Assembly: GCA_014239225.1 (NCBI GenBank)
Contig: JAAZZI010000002.1
Span: 1 to 22,882, forward strand
Direction of reading: 5' to 3'
DNA from: Gammaproteobacteria bacterium
GTDB lineage: Bacteria; Pseudomonadota; Gammaproteobacteria; Eutrophobiales; Eutrophobiaceae
DNA: 22,882 nt
Notes under the pieces: model-generated
Seen by the model: only the letters and a program-made list of their open reading frames with translations
Told to the model about the DNA's origin: nothing
The model's database searches: none
Made by a program: the position numbers and the translations under genes
Shown: positions 1-8,558 of the stretch, piece after piece
How positions within the stretch are numbered: the stretch's first letter is position 1
Layout: each line of letters starts with the position of its first letter

Positions 1-713
1 ACATCTAGAATTAAAGTTGATTCTGGATTTCTTTTTTTAAAAGACAGTAATGCGTATTCATCAATAATTTCACCACGAGATGTATTAATAAAAATAATAT
101 TGGACTTTAATTTTTCTAAAAATTTTTCATCAACTAAATTATATGTAGGATAAGCACCTTCTTTTGTTAATGGTACATGCAATGTAATAACATCAGACTG
201 GAGTACTTGATCAAGATCAATAAGAGATTTATCTTTTGTCTTGTCAAATAAAGGAGGGTCGTTTAGTGTGCATTGAACACCAAATATATCCATAAAATCT
301 TTAACTCTAGAACCTACATGCCCATATCCTATAATTCCAACTTTCATATCTGGAAAAGAAGCATGAGAGGTTGTATTTCTCGTGGTCTCAATCAAACTAT
401 TTAATACATATTCAGCAACGGAGCGTGCATTACTACCGGGAGCATATGAGAAAAATATATTTGATTCCCTAAGATAGTCAGTATCAATATGATCGATACC
501 GCTAGTTGCAGAACCTACAAATTTTACCTTACTATTTTTTAATAATAATTTATTGACTCTCGTAACAGACCTAACTAAAAGAATATCAGCATTCTTAATT
601 TTTCCAGCATCAATACTGCGCCCATCAACTAAATTAACATAACCAAATTTTGAAAATATCTTATCGGCAAAAGGAATCTGATCGTCTGCTACTATAGATA
701 ACGACCCGGTCAC
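1..713 (-). CDS. pdxB: Erythronate-4-phosphate dehydrogenase, 3' end missing
   Basis: NAD-dependent oxidation of 4-phosphoerythronate in the DXP-dependent route to pyridoxal 5'-phosphate. About 237 residues are present; the rest lies beyond the window's left edge. Seen: an N-terminal catalytic lobe with the VRSVTRVN and GSATSGIDHID segments (about residues 47-77), a Rossmann GxGxxG (GYGHVG, 129-134), a DPP motif after the second beta strand that is typical of PdxB rather than SerA, and the RGE catalytic-arginine segment near the truncated end. The Glu and His of the catalytic triad would lie outside the window. The only canonical start in the open frame is GTG at 713, which sits 28 bases after the secF stop; no strong Shine-Dalgarno is visible. 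The open frame reads without interruption. Assignment as PdxB rather than another 2-hydroxyacid dehydrogenase rests on the DPP and SATSGIDHID motifs. Confidence 0.88.
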   Translation of the reverse strand, partial: MTGSLSIVADDQIPFADKIFSKFGYVNLVDGRSIDAGKIKNADILLVRSVTRVNKLLLKNSKVKFVGSATSGIDHIDTDYLRESNIFFSYAPGSNARSVAEYVLNSLIETTRNTTSHASFPDMKVGIIGYGHVGSRVKDFMDIFGVQCTLNDPPLFDKTKDKSLIDLDQVLQSDVITLHVPLTKEGAYPTYNLVDEKFLEKLKSNIIFINTSRGEIIDEYALLSFKKRNPESTLILD

Positions 714-741
714 TATATTCTTATTGTTTTTGGAAGCTGTA

Positions 742-1677
742 TCAAGGTTGATTCTCTAGATCAACGCCCTCTTTTTTCACAGGCATTAGATCTTCTTTCT
801 TTATTCCTAACATGAGTGTCACTGGGCTAGCAATATAAATCGATGAATATGTTCCGATTAAAACACCAAAAATTAATGCCACTGAAAAACCATGTATAAT
901 TTCTCCACCTAATAAAAATAACGCTATCAAAACTAATAATGTTGTGAAAGAAGTCATTAAGGTTCTTCTCAATGTTTGGTTTAAAGAAATATTAAAAACT
1001 TCAACAGGTGTTTTATCACGAATTTTACGAAAATTTTCACGGACACGATCAAAAACAACAATCGTATCGTTTAATGAATACCCTATAACGGCAAGTAAAG
1101 CTGCTAATATAGTTAAATCAAAATTGAAACGTGTGATAGAGAAAAATCCTAGTGTTATTAGGACATCATGAATTAGCGCCGAAACAGCTCCAACGGAGAA
1201 ACGCATTTGAAAACGAAATGCTATATAAACCATTATACATAACAGAGCATAAAGCATTGCTAATCCGCCATCTTCCCTTAATTCTTCCCCTACCTGTGGG
1301 CCAACAAACTCAACTCTGCGCATTTCTGCACTAAAATTATTCGATGATAATAAATCAAGAAGCTTATTGCTGACATCAGCACTATTTAAACCTTGTTGTG
1401 GTGGTATGCGAATTAATATTTCTTTAGCTGAGCCAAAGTATTGTATTGCAACATCGTTAAACTCTGAATCACTAAATGATTGACGAAGTTTATCTAAATT
1501 TACTGCTTCCGGATAACCAACTTCGACTAGCGTTCCGCCAGTAAAATCAATTCCTAAATTCAAACCTTGGTATGATAATGTAAAAACAGAAAAAATAATC
1601 AGCAATGCGGAAACAATAGACGTTGCCTTGCGCATTCCCATAAAATTAAATTGTATCTTTTTCATACTCATAATCAT
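742..1677 (-). CDS. secF: Protein translocase subunit SecF
   Basis: Inner-membrane RND-family partner of SecD that uses the proton gradient to help pull secreted proteins through SecYEG. 311 residues. Seen: first membrane segment about residues 18-36, then the family signature IDFTGGT (43-49), a periplasmic domain to about 130, and a hydrophobic C-terminal half with five predicted helices, including the conserved GYSLNDTIVVFDRVRE stretch. It follows secD by 20 bases. An AGGA lies just before a cluster of three in-frame ATGs (1677, 1671, 1665). The second ATG has the better spacing, so the start may be two codons shorter. The gene ends 28 bases before pdxB, so pdxB may be read from the same transcript. 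Confidence 0.96.
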   Translation of the reverse strand: MIMSMKKIQFNFMGMRKATSIVSALLIIFSVFTLSYQGLNLGIDFTGGTLVEVGYPEAVNLDKLRQSFSDSEFNDVAIQYFGSAKEILIRIPPQQGLNSADVSNKLLDLLSSNNFSAEMRRVEFVGPQVGEELREDGGLAMLYALLCIMVYIAFRFQMRFSVGAVSALIHDVLITLGFFSITRFNFDLTILAALLAVIGYSLNDTIVVFDRVRENFRKIRDKTPVEVFNISLNQTLRRTLMTSFTTLLVLIALFLLGGEIIHGFSVALIFGVLIGTYSSIYIASPVTLMLGIKKEDLMPVKKEGVDLENQP

Positions 1678-1697
1678 TATTCCTGCTTAACTTATAA

Positions 1698-3557
1698 CTA
1701 AATAGTTAATTTTTTCAAATTTCTTCCGCCGTAAATCAAATTTGCTAATCCACGTGTCACCATAATAGCAGTAAACATGGAAGATATAATTCCAAGTGAT
1801 AACGTAACAGCAAAACCCTGAATTGGTCCTGTCCCGAAACTAAATAACATTAACGCTGCGATCAAAGTCGTAATATTTGCATCAGCAATTGTTGAAAAAG
1901 CCTTTTCATAACCAGAATGAATGCTTGCTTGCGGAGAATTACCATTACGTATTTCTTCACGAATGCGTTCAAAAATTAGAACATTGGCATCAACTGCCAT
2001 ACCAACTGTTAGAACTATGCCTGCGATACCTGGTAATGTTAATGTCGCTTGTAATAAAGAAAGCATCGCAACGATTAAGACTAAATTTAAACCCAGCGCG
2101 ATATCCGCAAACAAACCAAAAATTTTATAATAAATAGCCATAAAAATTAAAATAAGAACGAAGCCAATAGCAACAGAATCAAATCCTTTATCAATGTTAT
2201 CTTGGCCAAGGCTTGGGCCAACAGTACGTTCTTCAATTATATAAATAGGCGCCGCTAATGCTCCTGCGCGAAGTAGTAATGCTAGATTTTTTGCCTCTTC
2301 TGATGAATCAAGACCTGTGATATGAAATCGTTTGCCAAGCTGCTCCTGAATCACAGCAGCATTAATTACCTCTTCTATGGTTTCTTTTTCTTTTACAAAC
2401 TCTCCATTCATCTCTATTGTTTCCATTTTATATTCCATGAAAACAACTGCTAAACGTTTGCCAACATTATCTCGTGTACCGCGGCTCATTCTTTTAGCGC
2501 CTCTACCATCCAGAGTAATTGTAACGTCGGGTCCTCCGTTTAATGTATCAATTCCTGAAGCGGCGTTAATAATAGAATCGCCTGTTAACATAACTTGTTT
2601 TTTTAATAAAATTGGCTGTCCATTTCTCTCATAATAAAGTTTCGACCCTGCTGGTACACGACCATTAACAGCCTCTTGAGGCTCATGCTTTTCATCAACT
2701 AATCTAAATTCAAGTGTTGCGGTTGCGCCGAGAATTGCTTTAGCACGCGCAGTGTCTTGGACGCCTGGTAACTGTACAACAACTCTTTTTAGTCCTTGTC
2801 TTTGAATGACAGGTTCTGCTACTCCTAATTCATTAACACGTTTTCTCAGTGTAGTAATATTTTGTTGTAACGCTAATCGTTGAGTTTCACGCAATACTTC
2901 ATCTTTAATCGTAATAATTAATGAGAATTCAGTTTCATTAGCATCTGGCGCTATAATATTAAGATCAAGTAAATTCTTTTCTATTAAAGATTGGCCATTA
3001 TTACGTTCATTATCATCTTTAAAACGAATTAACAAACCGCTTGGCTTATTACGTGTAATTGTTTTATAACGGACTTTGTTTTCGCGCAGAAAACTTCGTA
3101 ATTCAGAAATATAGCGCTCTTCTGCTTTATCTGCAGCAGCATCCATGTCTACCTCCATTAAGAAATGGACACCTCCTCGAAGATCAAGACCTAAAGACAT
3201 TGGCTCTGCGCCAAATTTACTTAACCAGTCCGGCGTTGCAGGAGCAAGATTAAGTGCAACAACATAATTTCTACCCAAAGATTCCTTTACAATTGGTTGT
3301 GCTTTTAATTGCGTCTCTTCATCATCAAACCTAATAGTAAGATTACCGACACCAAGTACTATCTTTTTATATGATAATCCAGCCTCATCTAGTGCTGCAC
3401 TAATCTGGTATTCAGTAAGTTCTGTAATTTCTACAGACCGAGCTGCGGATATTTGTAATGAAGGGTCCTTCCCGTAAATATTGGGTAAGGCAAATAATAG
3501 ACCTAGGCCTATTAAAAAAAGTATTAAAATATATTTCCAAGAAGAATAACGATTCAT
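1698..3557 (-). CDS. secD: Protein translocase subunit SecD
   Basis: Larger half of the SecDF proton-driven export motor in the inner membrane. 619 residues, close to the usual gammaproteobacterial length. Seen: a first membrane helix at about residues 8-26, a LDLRGG motif (124-129) at the start of the P1 periplasmic region, a long periplasmic domain to about 460, and a C-terminal block of five hydrophobic helices with the GMAVDANVLIFERIREE motif characteristic of SecD. It lies 36 bases downstream of yajC and 20 bases upstream of secF, the standard yajC-secD-secF order, and the three are probably cotranscribed. Confidence 0.97.
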   Translation of the reverse strand: MNRYSSWKYILILFLIGLGLLFALPNIYGKDPSLQISAARSVEITELTEYQISAALDEAGLSYKKIVLGVGNLTIRFDDEETQLKAQPIVKESLGRNYVVALNLAPATPDWLSKFGAEPMSLGLDLRGGVHFLMEVDMDAAADKAEERYISELRSFLRENKVRYKTITRNKPSGLLIRFKDDNERNNGQSLIEKNLLDLNIIAPDANETEFSLIITIKDEVLRETQRLALQQNITTLRKRVNELGVAEPVIQRQGLKRVVVQLPGVQDTARAKAILGATATLEFRLVDEKHEPQEAVNGRVPAGSKLYYERNGQPILLKKQVMLTGDSIINAASGIDTLNGGPDVTITLDGRGAKRMSRGTRDNVGKRLAVVFMEYKMETIEMNGEFVKEKETIEEVINAAVIQEQLGKRFHITGLDSSEEAKNLALLLRAGALAAPIYIIEERTVGPSLGQDNIDKGFDSVAIGFVLILIFMAIYYKIFGLFADIALGLNLVLIVAMLSLLQATLTLPGIAGIVLTVGMAVDANVLIFERIREEIRNGNSPQASIHSGYEKAFSTIADANITTLIAALMLFSFGTGPIQGFAVTLSLGIISSMFTAIMVTRGLANLIYGGRNLKKLTI

Positions 3558-3593
3558 ATCATAACCTACGTAAAATATCTGCGATTAATTATA

Positions 3594-3920
3594 CTAGAGT
3601 GTTTTCAAGGTGCCTTTTGGATAAACTATAGATACAGCTTGTTTTTGTATTTTAACTTCCGTTTCTTTAGATACCTCAACAACAATAAAATTATCGCCAA
3701 CCTCTTTAATTTTTCCTAGTAACCCACCATTTGTAGCGATCTCATCGCCCTTTGCCAAAGAAGCAACTAGTTGCTTATGTTGTTTTGCCTGCTTCATTTG
3801 TGGGCGTATTAATATAAAATAAAAAATTACAAATAATATAATCAGTGGCACAAAACTCATAAAACCAGGCTGTTGTTGTGCGGGGGCAGCCCAGGCGTTG
3901 TTGACGAAAAAATCTATCAT
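3594..3920 (-). CDS. yajC: Sec translocon accessory protein YajC
   Basis: Small single-pass inner-membrane protein of the SecDF-YajC complex. I place the start at ATG 3920, giving 108 residues that begin MIDFFVNNAWAAPAQQQPG and align with known YajC proteins along their length. The frame is open for 25 more codons to an ATG at 3995, but that extension resembles no YajC N-terminus and is probably untranslated leader. Seen: a membrane helix (about residues 22-42) followed by the conserved ILIRPQ, a basic KQAKQHKQL stretch, then LAKGDEIATNGGLLGKI, which is the YajC core. Shine-Dalgarno signals are weak at both candidate starts. Confidence 0.93.
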   Translation of the reverse strand: MIDFFVNNAWAAPAQQQPGFMSFVPLIILFVIFYFILIRPQMKQAKQHKQLVASLAKGDEIATNGGLLGKIKEVGDNFIVVEVSKETEVKIQKQAVSIVYPKGTLKTL

Positions 3921-4038
3921 ATTGATATTAAACTCTATTTTTAAAAGCGCGGTATTATGCCATAACAATAGGAAATTCAGTATAGGTAAAATCAAATTTA
4001 GGTTTGCATAAGAGCATTAATAATAGAAATTATGAGAA

Positions 4039-5139
4039 TCAGTGTTTCTCTCGTTTTAAGTAGAAATTGGCAACAAACTCTACCAGCCGATCTTCTTCTA
4101 TGGCTAATCGTAAACCCTTCATTAGGTATTGATAATAATAAAGGTTATGTTTGGTGTTTAATCGTGCCCCCAATATTTCATTAGTTTTTGAAAGATGGTG
4201 CAAATAGGCGCGTGAATAATTTTGACAAGTATAACAACCACAATTCTCATCAAGTGGAAGTTGATCATATCTATATGCGGCATTTTTAATACGAATATCT
4301 CCTAATTCAGTAAAAAGATGACCATTTCTAGCATTTCTTGTAGGCATAACACAATCAAACATATCAATTCCTTTGCAAACTGCCTCAACAATGTTCTCTG
4401 GTGTACCCACGCCCATTAGATAACGTGGTTTTTTTTCTGGCATTGTTGAGGTGATATGGTCAAGAATCTCTAGCATCATCGCAATAGGCTCTCCAACAGA
4501 AAGGCCGCCAATTGCATAACCATCAAAACCAATCTCGCAAAGACCATCCAAAGAAATTCTACGTAATTCCGGATATATGCCCCCCTGAATAATGCCAAAT
4601 AAAGCACTGGTATTTTTAGCATGCGCTTGTTTTGATCTTTTTGCCCAACGTAATGATAGTTCCATTGATTCTAATGCTTCCTTTTCAGAACATGGATAAG
4701 GGGTGCATTCATCAAATACCATAACAATTTCTGCTCCTAATATATGCTGCATCTGAATCGCTTCTTCCGGCCCTAAAAATATTTCTTTTCCATCGATTGG
4801 GGAACGAAAATGAACTCCTTCTTCTGTAATCTTTCTTGATTTAGCTAAACTGAAAACTTGATATCCGCCAGAATCTGTTAGTATAGGTTTATCCCAGTGT
4901 ATAAATTTATGCAGTCCACCAAACTTTTCAATCACATCTGCGCCTGGCCTTAGCATAAGATGAAAAGTATTTGCGAGAATAATTTCTGTTTCAATATCGA
5001 TTAACTCTTCTGGTGTCATTGCCTTCACAGTGCCATAAGTTCCTACTGGCATAAAAACAGGTGTTTCTATTGTGCCATTATGGAACTCAAGTCTGCCTCG
5101 TCTAGCACTATCAGTTTCTTTTATTAAATCAAAATTCAT
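4039..5139 (-). CDS. tgt: Queuine tRNA-ribosyltransferase (tRNA-guanine transglycosylase)
   Basis: Exchanges G34 for preQ1 in tRNAs with GUN anticodons, in the cytoplasm. 366 residues, within the usual bacterial range. Seen: the general acid/base segment LTDSGGYQVFSL with Asp89, the substrate-binding GGLSVGEP, the nucleophile segment IDMFDCVMPTRNARNG with Asp262, and a zinc site formed by Cys300, Cys302, Cys305 and His331. The start lies 2 bases after the queA stop, so the pair is probably translationally coupled; QueA carries out the next step on the base that Tgt inserts. The yajC gene follows after 118 bases, matching the common queA-tgt-yajC-secDF order. Confidence 0.98.
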   Translation of the reverse strand: MNFDLIKETDSARRGRLEFHNGTIETPVFMPVGTYGTVKAMTPEELIDIETEIILANTFHLMLRPGADVIEKFGGLHKFIHWDKPILTDSGGYQVFSLAKSRKITEEGVHFRSPIDGKEIFLGPEEAIQMQHILGAEIVMVFDECTPYPCSEKEALESMELSLRWAKRSKQAHAKNTSALFGIIQGGIYPELRRISLDGLCEIGFDGYAIGGLSVGEPIAMMLEILDHITSTMPEKKPRYLMGVGTPENIVEAVCKGIDMFDCVMPTRNARNGHLFTELGDIRIKNAAYRYDQLPLDENCGCYTCQNYSRAYLHHLSKTNEILGARLNTKHNLYYYQYLMKGLRLAIEEDRLVEFVANFYLKREKH

Positions 5140-5141
5140 TA

Positions 5142-6176
5142 CTAAGATTTAGTATTGTTGCCCATTATTAACATTGCATCACCATAACTATAAAATTTAT
5201 ATTTTTCCTTAATAGCATGGTGATAAGCTTTCATCACATTTTCTTTGCCAGCAAAAGCACAAACTAACATTAATAATGTAGATTCTGATAAATGAAAGTT
5301 TGTAAGTAGCATATCAATTACATTAAATTTATACCCTGGATATATAAAGATATTTGTTTCGCCTTCGTAGGCAGTCAATGCCCCATTTTTTACAGCTGAC
5401 TCCAAACTCCTTACTACAGTAGTCCCAACTGCAAGTATTCTACCCCCCTGATTTTTAGTCTCCATAATCTTGTTTATTGTATTTTGATTTATAGACATAT
5501 ATTCACTATGAATTTTATGTTTAGAAACATATCTTTCACGTACAGGTTGGAAAGTTCCTGCACCAATATGTAATGTTAATTTAACATTACCAATACCGCA
5601 GTTACCTAATTTATCTAACATCTGTCTTGTGAAATGTAATCCTGCAGTTGGAGCAGCTACTGCGCCAGGCTTATTGGAAAAAACAGTTTGATAACGCTCC
5701 GCATCAATAGAATCATCAATTCTTTTTATATATGGTGGTAACGGTATATGGCCTAATGCATTAAATAAATCTATAGCCTCCCCTTCACCTGTATAACGAA
5801 GTAAAAACATATCATCTATTTTTTCTTCTACTTGAAATATTTTCTCATTATTAAGAAATAAAAATATACCTGATTTTGTAGTTTTATTTGTGCGAAGTTG
5901 AACCATCAGCTTTTCTCTGCTTAAAATACGCTCAAGAATAAGTTCAACTTTTCCTCCAGATTCTTTTTCCAAAAATAATCTTGCTGGAATTACAAGAGTA
6001 TCGTTTAGAACAATAAGGTCTCCAGGTTTCAAGTATTCAGGAAGTTTATAGAATTTAGTATCTGAGATCTTACATTCTTCTTCCAATACCAGCATTCGAC
6101 TAGCTCCGCGTTTACTAACTGGATGTTGGGCAATAAGATCTTCAGGAAGATTATATGAGAATTCTTTTGTTAGCAT
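5142..6176 (-). CDS. queA: S-adenosylmethionine:tRNA ribosyltransferase-isomerase
   Basis: Transfers and isomerises the ribosyl group of SAM onto preQ1-tRNA to give epoxyqueuosine. 344 residues, slightly shorter than the E. coli enzyme. Seen: an N-terminal FSYNLPEDLIAQHP motif, GDLIVLNDTLVIPARLF, GAVAAPTAGLHFT, the LHIGAGTFQPV motif, and a C-terminal LLTNFHLSESTLLMLV and FYSYGDAMLI, all hallmarks of the family. First gene of the queA-tgt-yajC-secD-secF run. No Shine-Dalgarno is obvious upstream of ATG 6176. A tRNA-Leu gene is read in the opposite direction from the shared 96-base gap, an arrangement common in gammaproteobacteria. Confidence 0.97.
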   Translation of the reverse strand: MLTKEFSYNLPEDLIAQHPVSKRGASRMLVLEEECKISDTKFYKLPEYLKPGDLIVLNDTLVIPARLFLEKESGGKVELILERILSREKLMVQLRTNKTTKSGIFLFLNNEKIFQVEEKIDDMFLLRYTGEGEAIDLFNALGHIPLPPYIKRIDDSIDAERYQTVFSNKPGAVAAPTAGLHFTRQMLDKLGNCGIGNVKLTLHIGAGTFQPVRERYVSKHKIHSEYMSINQNTINKIMETKNQGGRILAVGTTVVRSLESAVKNGALTAYEGETNIFIYPGYKFNVIDMLLTNFHLSESTLLMLVCAFAGKENVMKAYHHAIKEKYKFYSYGDAMLIMGNNTKS

Positions 6177-6223
6177 GGCGCGCGATATTATCAGAAAATA
6201 GATATTAAATATTGCAATGAAGT

Positions 6224-6251
6224 TTGATCCTAGCGTGAGTTTCCTTATACT
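6224..6251 (+). promoter_or_regulatory. Probable sigma-70 promoter of tRNA-Leu
   Basis: A -35-like TTGATC (6224-6229) and a -10-like TATACT (6246-6251) are separated by 16 bases. The -10 box is followed by a GC-rich discriminator (TGCGACC), which stands out in this AT-rich region and is typical of stringently controlled stable-RNA promoters. The inferred transcript would begin about 15 bases ahead of the tRNA 5' end. Based on motif matching only. Confidence 0.55.
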
Positions 6252-6272
6252 TGCGACCTATCACTTTACCTG

Positions 6273-6359
6273 GCCGGGGTGGCGGAACTGGTAGACGCGC
6301 CGGATTCAAAATCCGGTTCTGGTAACAGAGTGAGAGTTCGATTCTCTCTCCCGGCACCA
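6273..6359 (+). tRNA. tRNA-Leu (anticodon CAA)
   Basis: 87 bases including an encoded CCA end (6357-6359). Seen: a 7-bp acceptor stem (GCCGGGG with TCCCGGC, one G-U pair), a D arm containing the GGTAGACGCG pattern, an anticodon stem CCGGA/TCCGG with a 7-base loop giving anticodon CAA at 6307-6309, a long variable arm as expected for a class II leucine tRNA, and a T arm with GTTCGATTC. It decodes UUG. No integrase or duplicated 3' end is seen nearby, so there is no sign of an integrated element. Confidence 0.97.
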
Positions 6360-6407
6360 ACTTTTTCACTATTAAATAAAATAATTAATTGCAAAATGCG
6401 CAAATCT

Positions 6408-7172
6408 TTATGTTTCATTTGGTAGATGAGTTTCTAAAATTTGTCCTTTTAGATTATTAACTAATTCTTCTATCAATTTATGTTGACTTAAAAGTAAACC
6501 TTTATCTGTTGAACGTAAAACGATGTTAACACCTAGGTTCCTCTGTTTAAAAAAAGGATAACTACCAATACTTACTTCTTGAGATTTTTCCTGAATTTTA
6601 CTCATACCACTTGCAAGTTTACTTTCGGTTAGATTAGTACAAACACTGGCAGTTAAAATTGCTGGTCCTGATACTAAGTATTCAATTAATGAATCAAACA
6701 TAGATCTCATGATCTCAGGTACTCCTGCTAAAACAAATACATTGTTTATTTGAAAAGCCGGTGCACCGCTAACGTGGTTATTAATAAGTGTTGCGCCTTC
6801 TGGAATATCGGCCATCTTCAAACGTGCCTCAGATAACTTACTATGCTGATAATGCTTTTCCATACGATTAACAGCATCTTTGTTTCTTACAACATTAACA
6901 TTAAACGCCTTGGCAATTGATACAGTTGTTATATCGTCATGTGTTGGGCCTATACCACCAGTTGTAAAAACATAATCGTATCTTTCTGAATATGCTTTAA
7001 CTTTATTTATTATGTCATTTTCAATATCGGGAATTATTGTGACTTCAGATAATATAATTCCTAATCCTTCAAGTCTTTTTCCGATATATGAAATATTAAG
7101 GTCCTGTGTGCGTCCAGACAAAATCTCATTACCGATTACAATAACGCCCGCATTTTTAGGATTTTTATTCAT
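6408..7172 (-). CDS. CinA N-terminal-like (MoaB/MogA-fold) protein
   Basis: 254-residue stand-alone version of the molybdopterin-binding-like domain found at the N-terminus of CinA (COG1058-type). Seen: an opening strand VIVIGNEILSGRTQDLN, the phosphate/pterin-binding loop TTGGIGPTHDDIT (about residues 90-102), and a GAPAF/NVFVLAGVPEIM stretch (about 145-165). The C-terminal nicotinamide-nucleotide amidase domain of full CinA is absent, so this is the short form. Its true substrate is not established for this subfamily; relatives are described as possible nucleotide-processing enzymes. It lies 97 bases after panD on the same strand and may be read with the pan block or from its own promoter. 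Confidence 0.85.
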   Translation of the reverse strand: MNKNPKNAGVIVIGNEILSGRTQDLNISYIGKRLEGLGIILSEVTIIPDIENDIINKVKAYSERYDYVFTTGGIGPTHDDITTVSIAKAFNVNVVRNKDAVNRMEKHYQHSKLSEARLKMADIPEGATLINNHVSGAPAFQINNVFVLAGVPEIMRSMFDSLIEYLVSGPAILTASVCTNLTESKLASGMSKIQEKSQEVSIGSYPFFKQRNLGVNIVLRSTDKGLLLSQHKLIEELVNNLKGQILETHLPNET

Positions 7173-7233
7173 ATAAAAGATTTTTTTACTTAATAATTTC
7201 TACCATCTTCCAAATTAATCTTGAATAGAAATT

Positions 7234-7257
7234 ACAGTTACTTGAACAGTTGCTTGA
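7234..7257. repeat. Two tandem 12-bp copies between panD and the CinA-like gene
   Basis: ACAGTTACTTGA (7234-7245) is followed directly by ACAGTTGCTTGA (7246-7257), 11 of 12 bases identical. A related CTTGAACAG also occurs inside the last codons of panD (7278-7286), so the spacer may derive from slippage or duplication of the panD 3' end. No function is apparent. Confidence 0.6.
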
Positions 7258-7269
7258 TATGATAATTGA

Positions 7270-7650
7270 TTAAGCTGCTTGAACAGGAATATGATCTTTT
7301 ATCCTAAGAATGTGATTCTCTTGATCTAAATACACAAGCTTGGGTTTGAATCGATCGATTTCATTTTCATTAATTCTGCCATACGCGCAAATGATAACTC
7401 GATCACCGGGATTTGCTTTATGTGAAGCAGCCCCATTAACAGAAATAATACGTGAATGATCTTCGGCCCGAATAGCATAAGTCCTGAAACGCTCACCATT
7501 AGTTATATTGTAAATTTCTATCTGTTCATACTCATGAATACCTGCCTTATCTAGTAAGACACCATCGATTGCGCATGAGCCATCATATTCAATTTCAGAA
7601 TGCGTGACCGTTGCTTGATGAAATTTTGCTTTTAAGACAGTAATTTGCAT
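7270..7650 (-). CDS. panD: Aspartate 1-decarboxylase proenzyme
   Basis: Makes beta-alanine from aspartate for pantothenate synthesis. The proenzyme self-cleaves at a Gly-Ser bond to form the pyruvoyl cofactor. 126 residues, exactly the expected size. Seen: the cleavage site YDGSCAID with Gly24-Ser25, the catalytic-region NVTNG-like segment NITNGERFRTYAI (about residues 48-60), SVNGAASHKANPGDRVII, and an IPVQAA ending nearly identical in pattern to the E. coli protein. It sits 56 bases downstream of panC in a panB-panC-panD order. PanC condenses its product with pantoate. Confidence 0.97.
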   Translation of the reverse strand: MQITVLKAKFHQATVTHSEIEYDGSCAIDGVLLDKAGIHEYEQIEIYNITNGERFRTYAIRAEDHSRIISVNGAASHKANPGDRVIICAYGRINENEIDRFKPKLVYLDQENHILRIKDHIPVQAA

Positions 7651-7706
7651 TGATATCTAGTAAGTTTCTAAATTTAGTTACAATATTATCCCACGCTTAT
7701 CTGTTG

Positions 7707-8558
7707 TCAATCATAGGTATGCGCTGTTGCATTGTCAATTAGTCGCGTTTTCCCAAGCCATACAGCAACCAATACCACAAGAATTTTACCTTGTACTGGC
7801 CCCAATGTTTCGCTATCACAAATAGTATAATATTCTATTTTAAATCCAGCTTTTTCTAAAAATAGTTTTGCCTCTCTTTCTAATTTCTCATAATCTTTGG
7901 CGCCATTTATGATTAAATTAACAGTCGTTTTTATGCATTCATACAACATTGGTGCTTTTTTCCTCTCAGGCTCAGTTAAATAATTATTTCTTGAGCTCAT
8001 CGCTAATCCGCTTACTTCCCTTACGGTAGGCAAACTAATAATTTCTATTGGTAAAAAGAGGTTCTTAACTAAACTACGTATGATTAATAGCTGTTGATAA
8101 TCTTTTTCGCCAAAAATAGCAATATCAGGTTGTACTATATTAAATAATTTAGAAACGATCGTTGCGACGCCCCTAAAGTGACTGGAACGATGTTTCCCAC
8201 AATAAATTGATTCTAATTCGGGAATAGAAACTTCAGTAGAGATTTTATTATTCATTGGATAAAGCTCGATAGCTTCTGGGATGAAAACTAAATTTACATT
8301 TAATTTAGAAATTAATTCAATATCAGAATCTAAAGTACGCGGATATTCATTAAAGTCTTCGCCTGCAACAAACTGAGTAGGGTTAACAAAAATACTAACA
8401 ACAACGTAATCACTCTGCTTCTGTGCATTTTTGATTAAAGATAAATGTCCTTCATGTATATTTCCCATGGTTGGTACAAGGGAAATTTTTTTTTTCAATT
8501 TACGCATCTCTGCTAATTCGTCACGCAAATCGACAATCGTTTTAATTTTTTTAGTCAC
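7707..8558 (-). CDS. panC: Pantothenate synthetase (pantoate-beta-alanine ligase)
   Basis: ATP-dependent joining of pantoate and beta-alanine, the last step of pantothenate synthesis. 283 residues. Seen: the nucleotidyl-transferase motif PTMGNIHEGHLSLI with His35 and His38, IFVNPTQF (about residues 56-63), HFRGVATIVSKLFNIVQPDIAIFGEKDYQQL in the central region, the SSRN motif that takes the KMSKS role, and a C-terminal ARLIDN-like TRLIDN. The start is a GTG at 8558 whose last two bases form part of the panB TGA stop (GTGA overlap), so translation is coupled to panB. Confidence 0.97.
   Translation of the reverse strand: MTKKIKTIVDLRDELAEMRKLKKKISLVPTMGNIHEGHLSLIKNAQKQSDYVVVSIFVNPTQFVAGEDFNEYPRTLDSDIELISKLNVNLVFIPEAIELYPMNNKISTEVSIPELESIYCGKHRSSHFRGVATIVSKLFNIVQPDIAIFGEKDYQQLLIIRSLVKNLFLPIEIISLPTVREVSGLAMSSRNNYLTEPERKKAPMLYECIKTTVNLIINGAKDYEKLEREAKLFLEKAGFKIEYYTICDSETLGPVQGKILVVLVAVWLGKTRLIDNATAHTYD

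Noticed and set aside
3921..3995. YajC with a 25-residue N-terminal extension
   Set aside because: The extension is unlike known YajC proteins, and the conserved protein begins cleanly at ATG 3920.
6273..6359. tRNA-Leu as an attachment site for an integrated element
   Set aside because: No integrase, no direct repeat of the tRNA 3' end, and both flanks are core genes in their usual order.
6387..6402. Possible terminator hairpin between tRNA-Leu and the CinA-like gene
   Set aside because: The TTGC/GCAA stem is only four base pairs with a seven-base loop and no following U-run on either strand.
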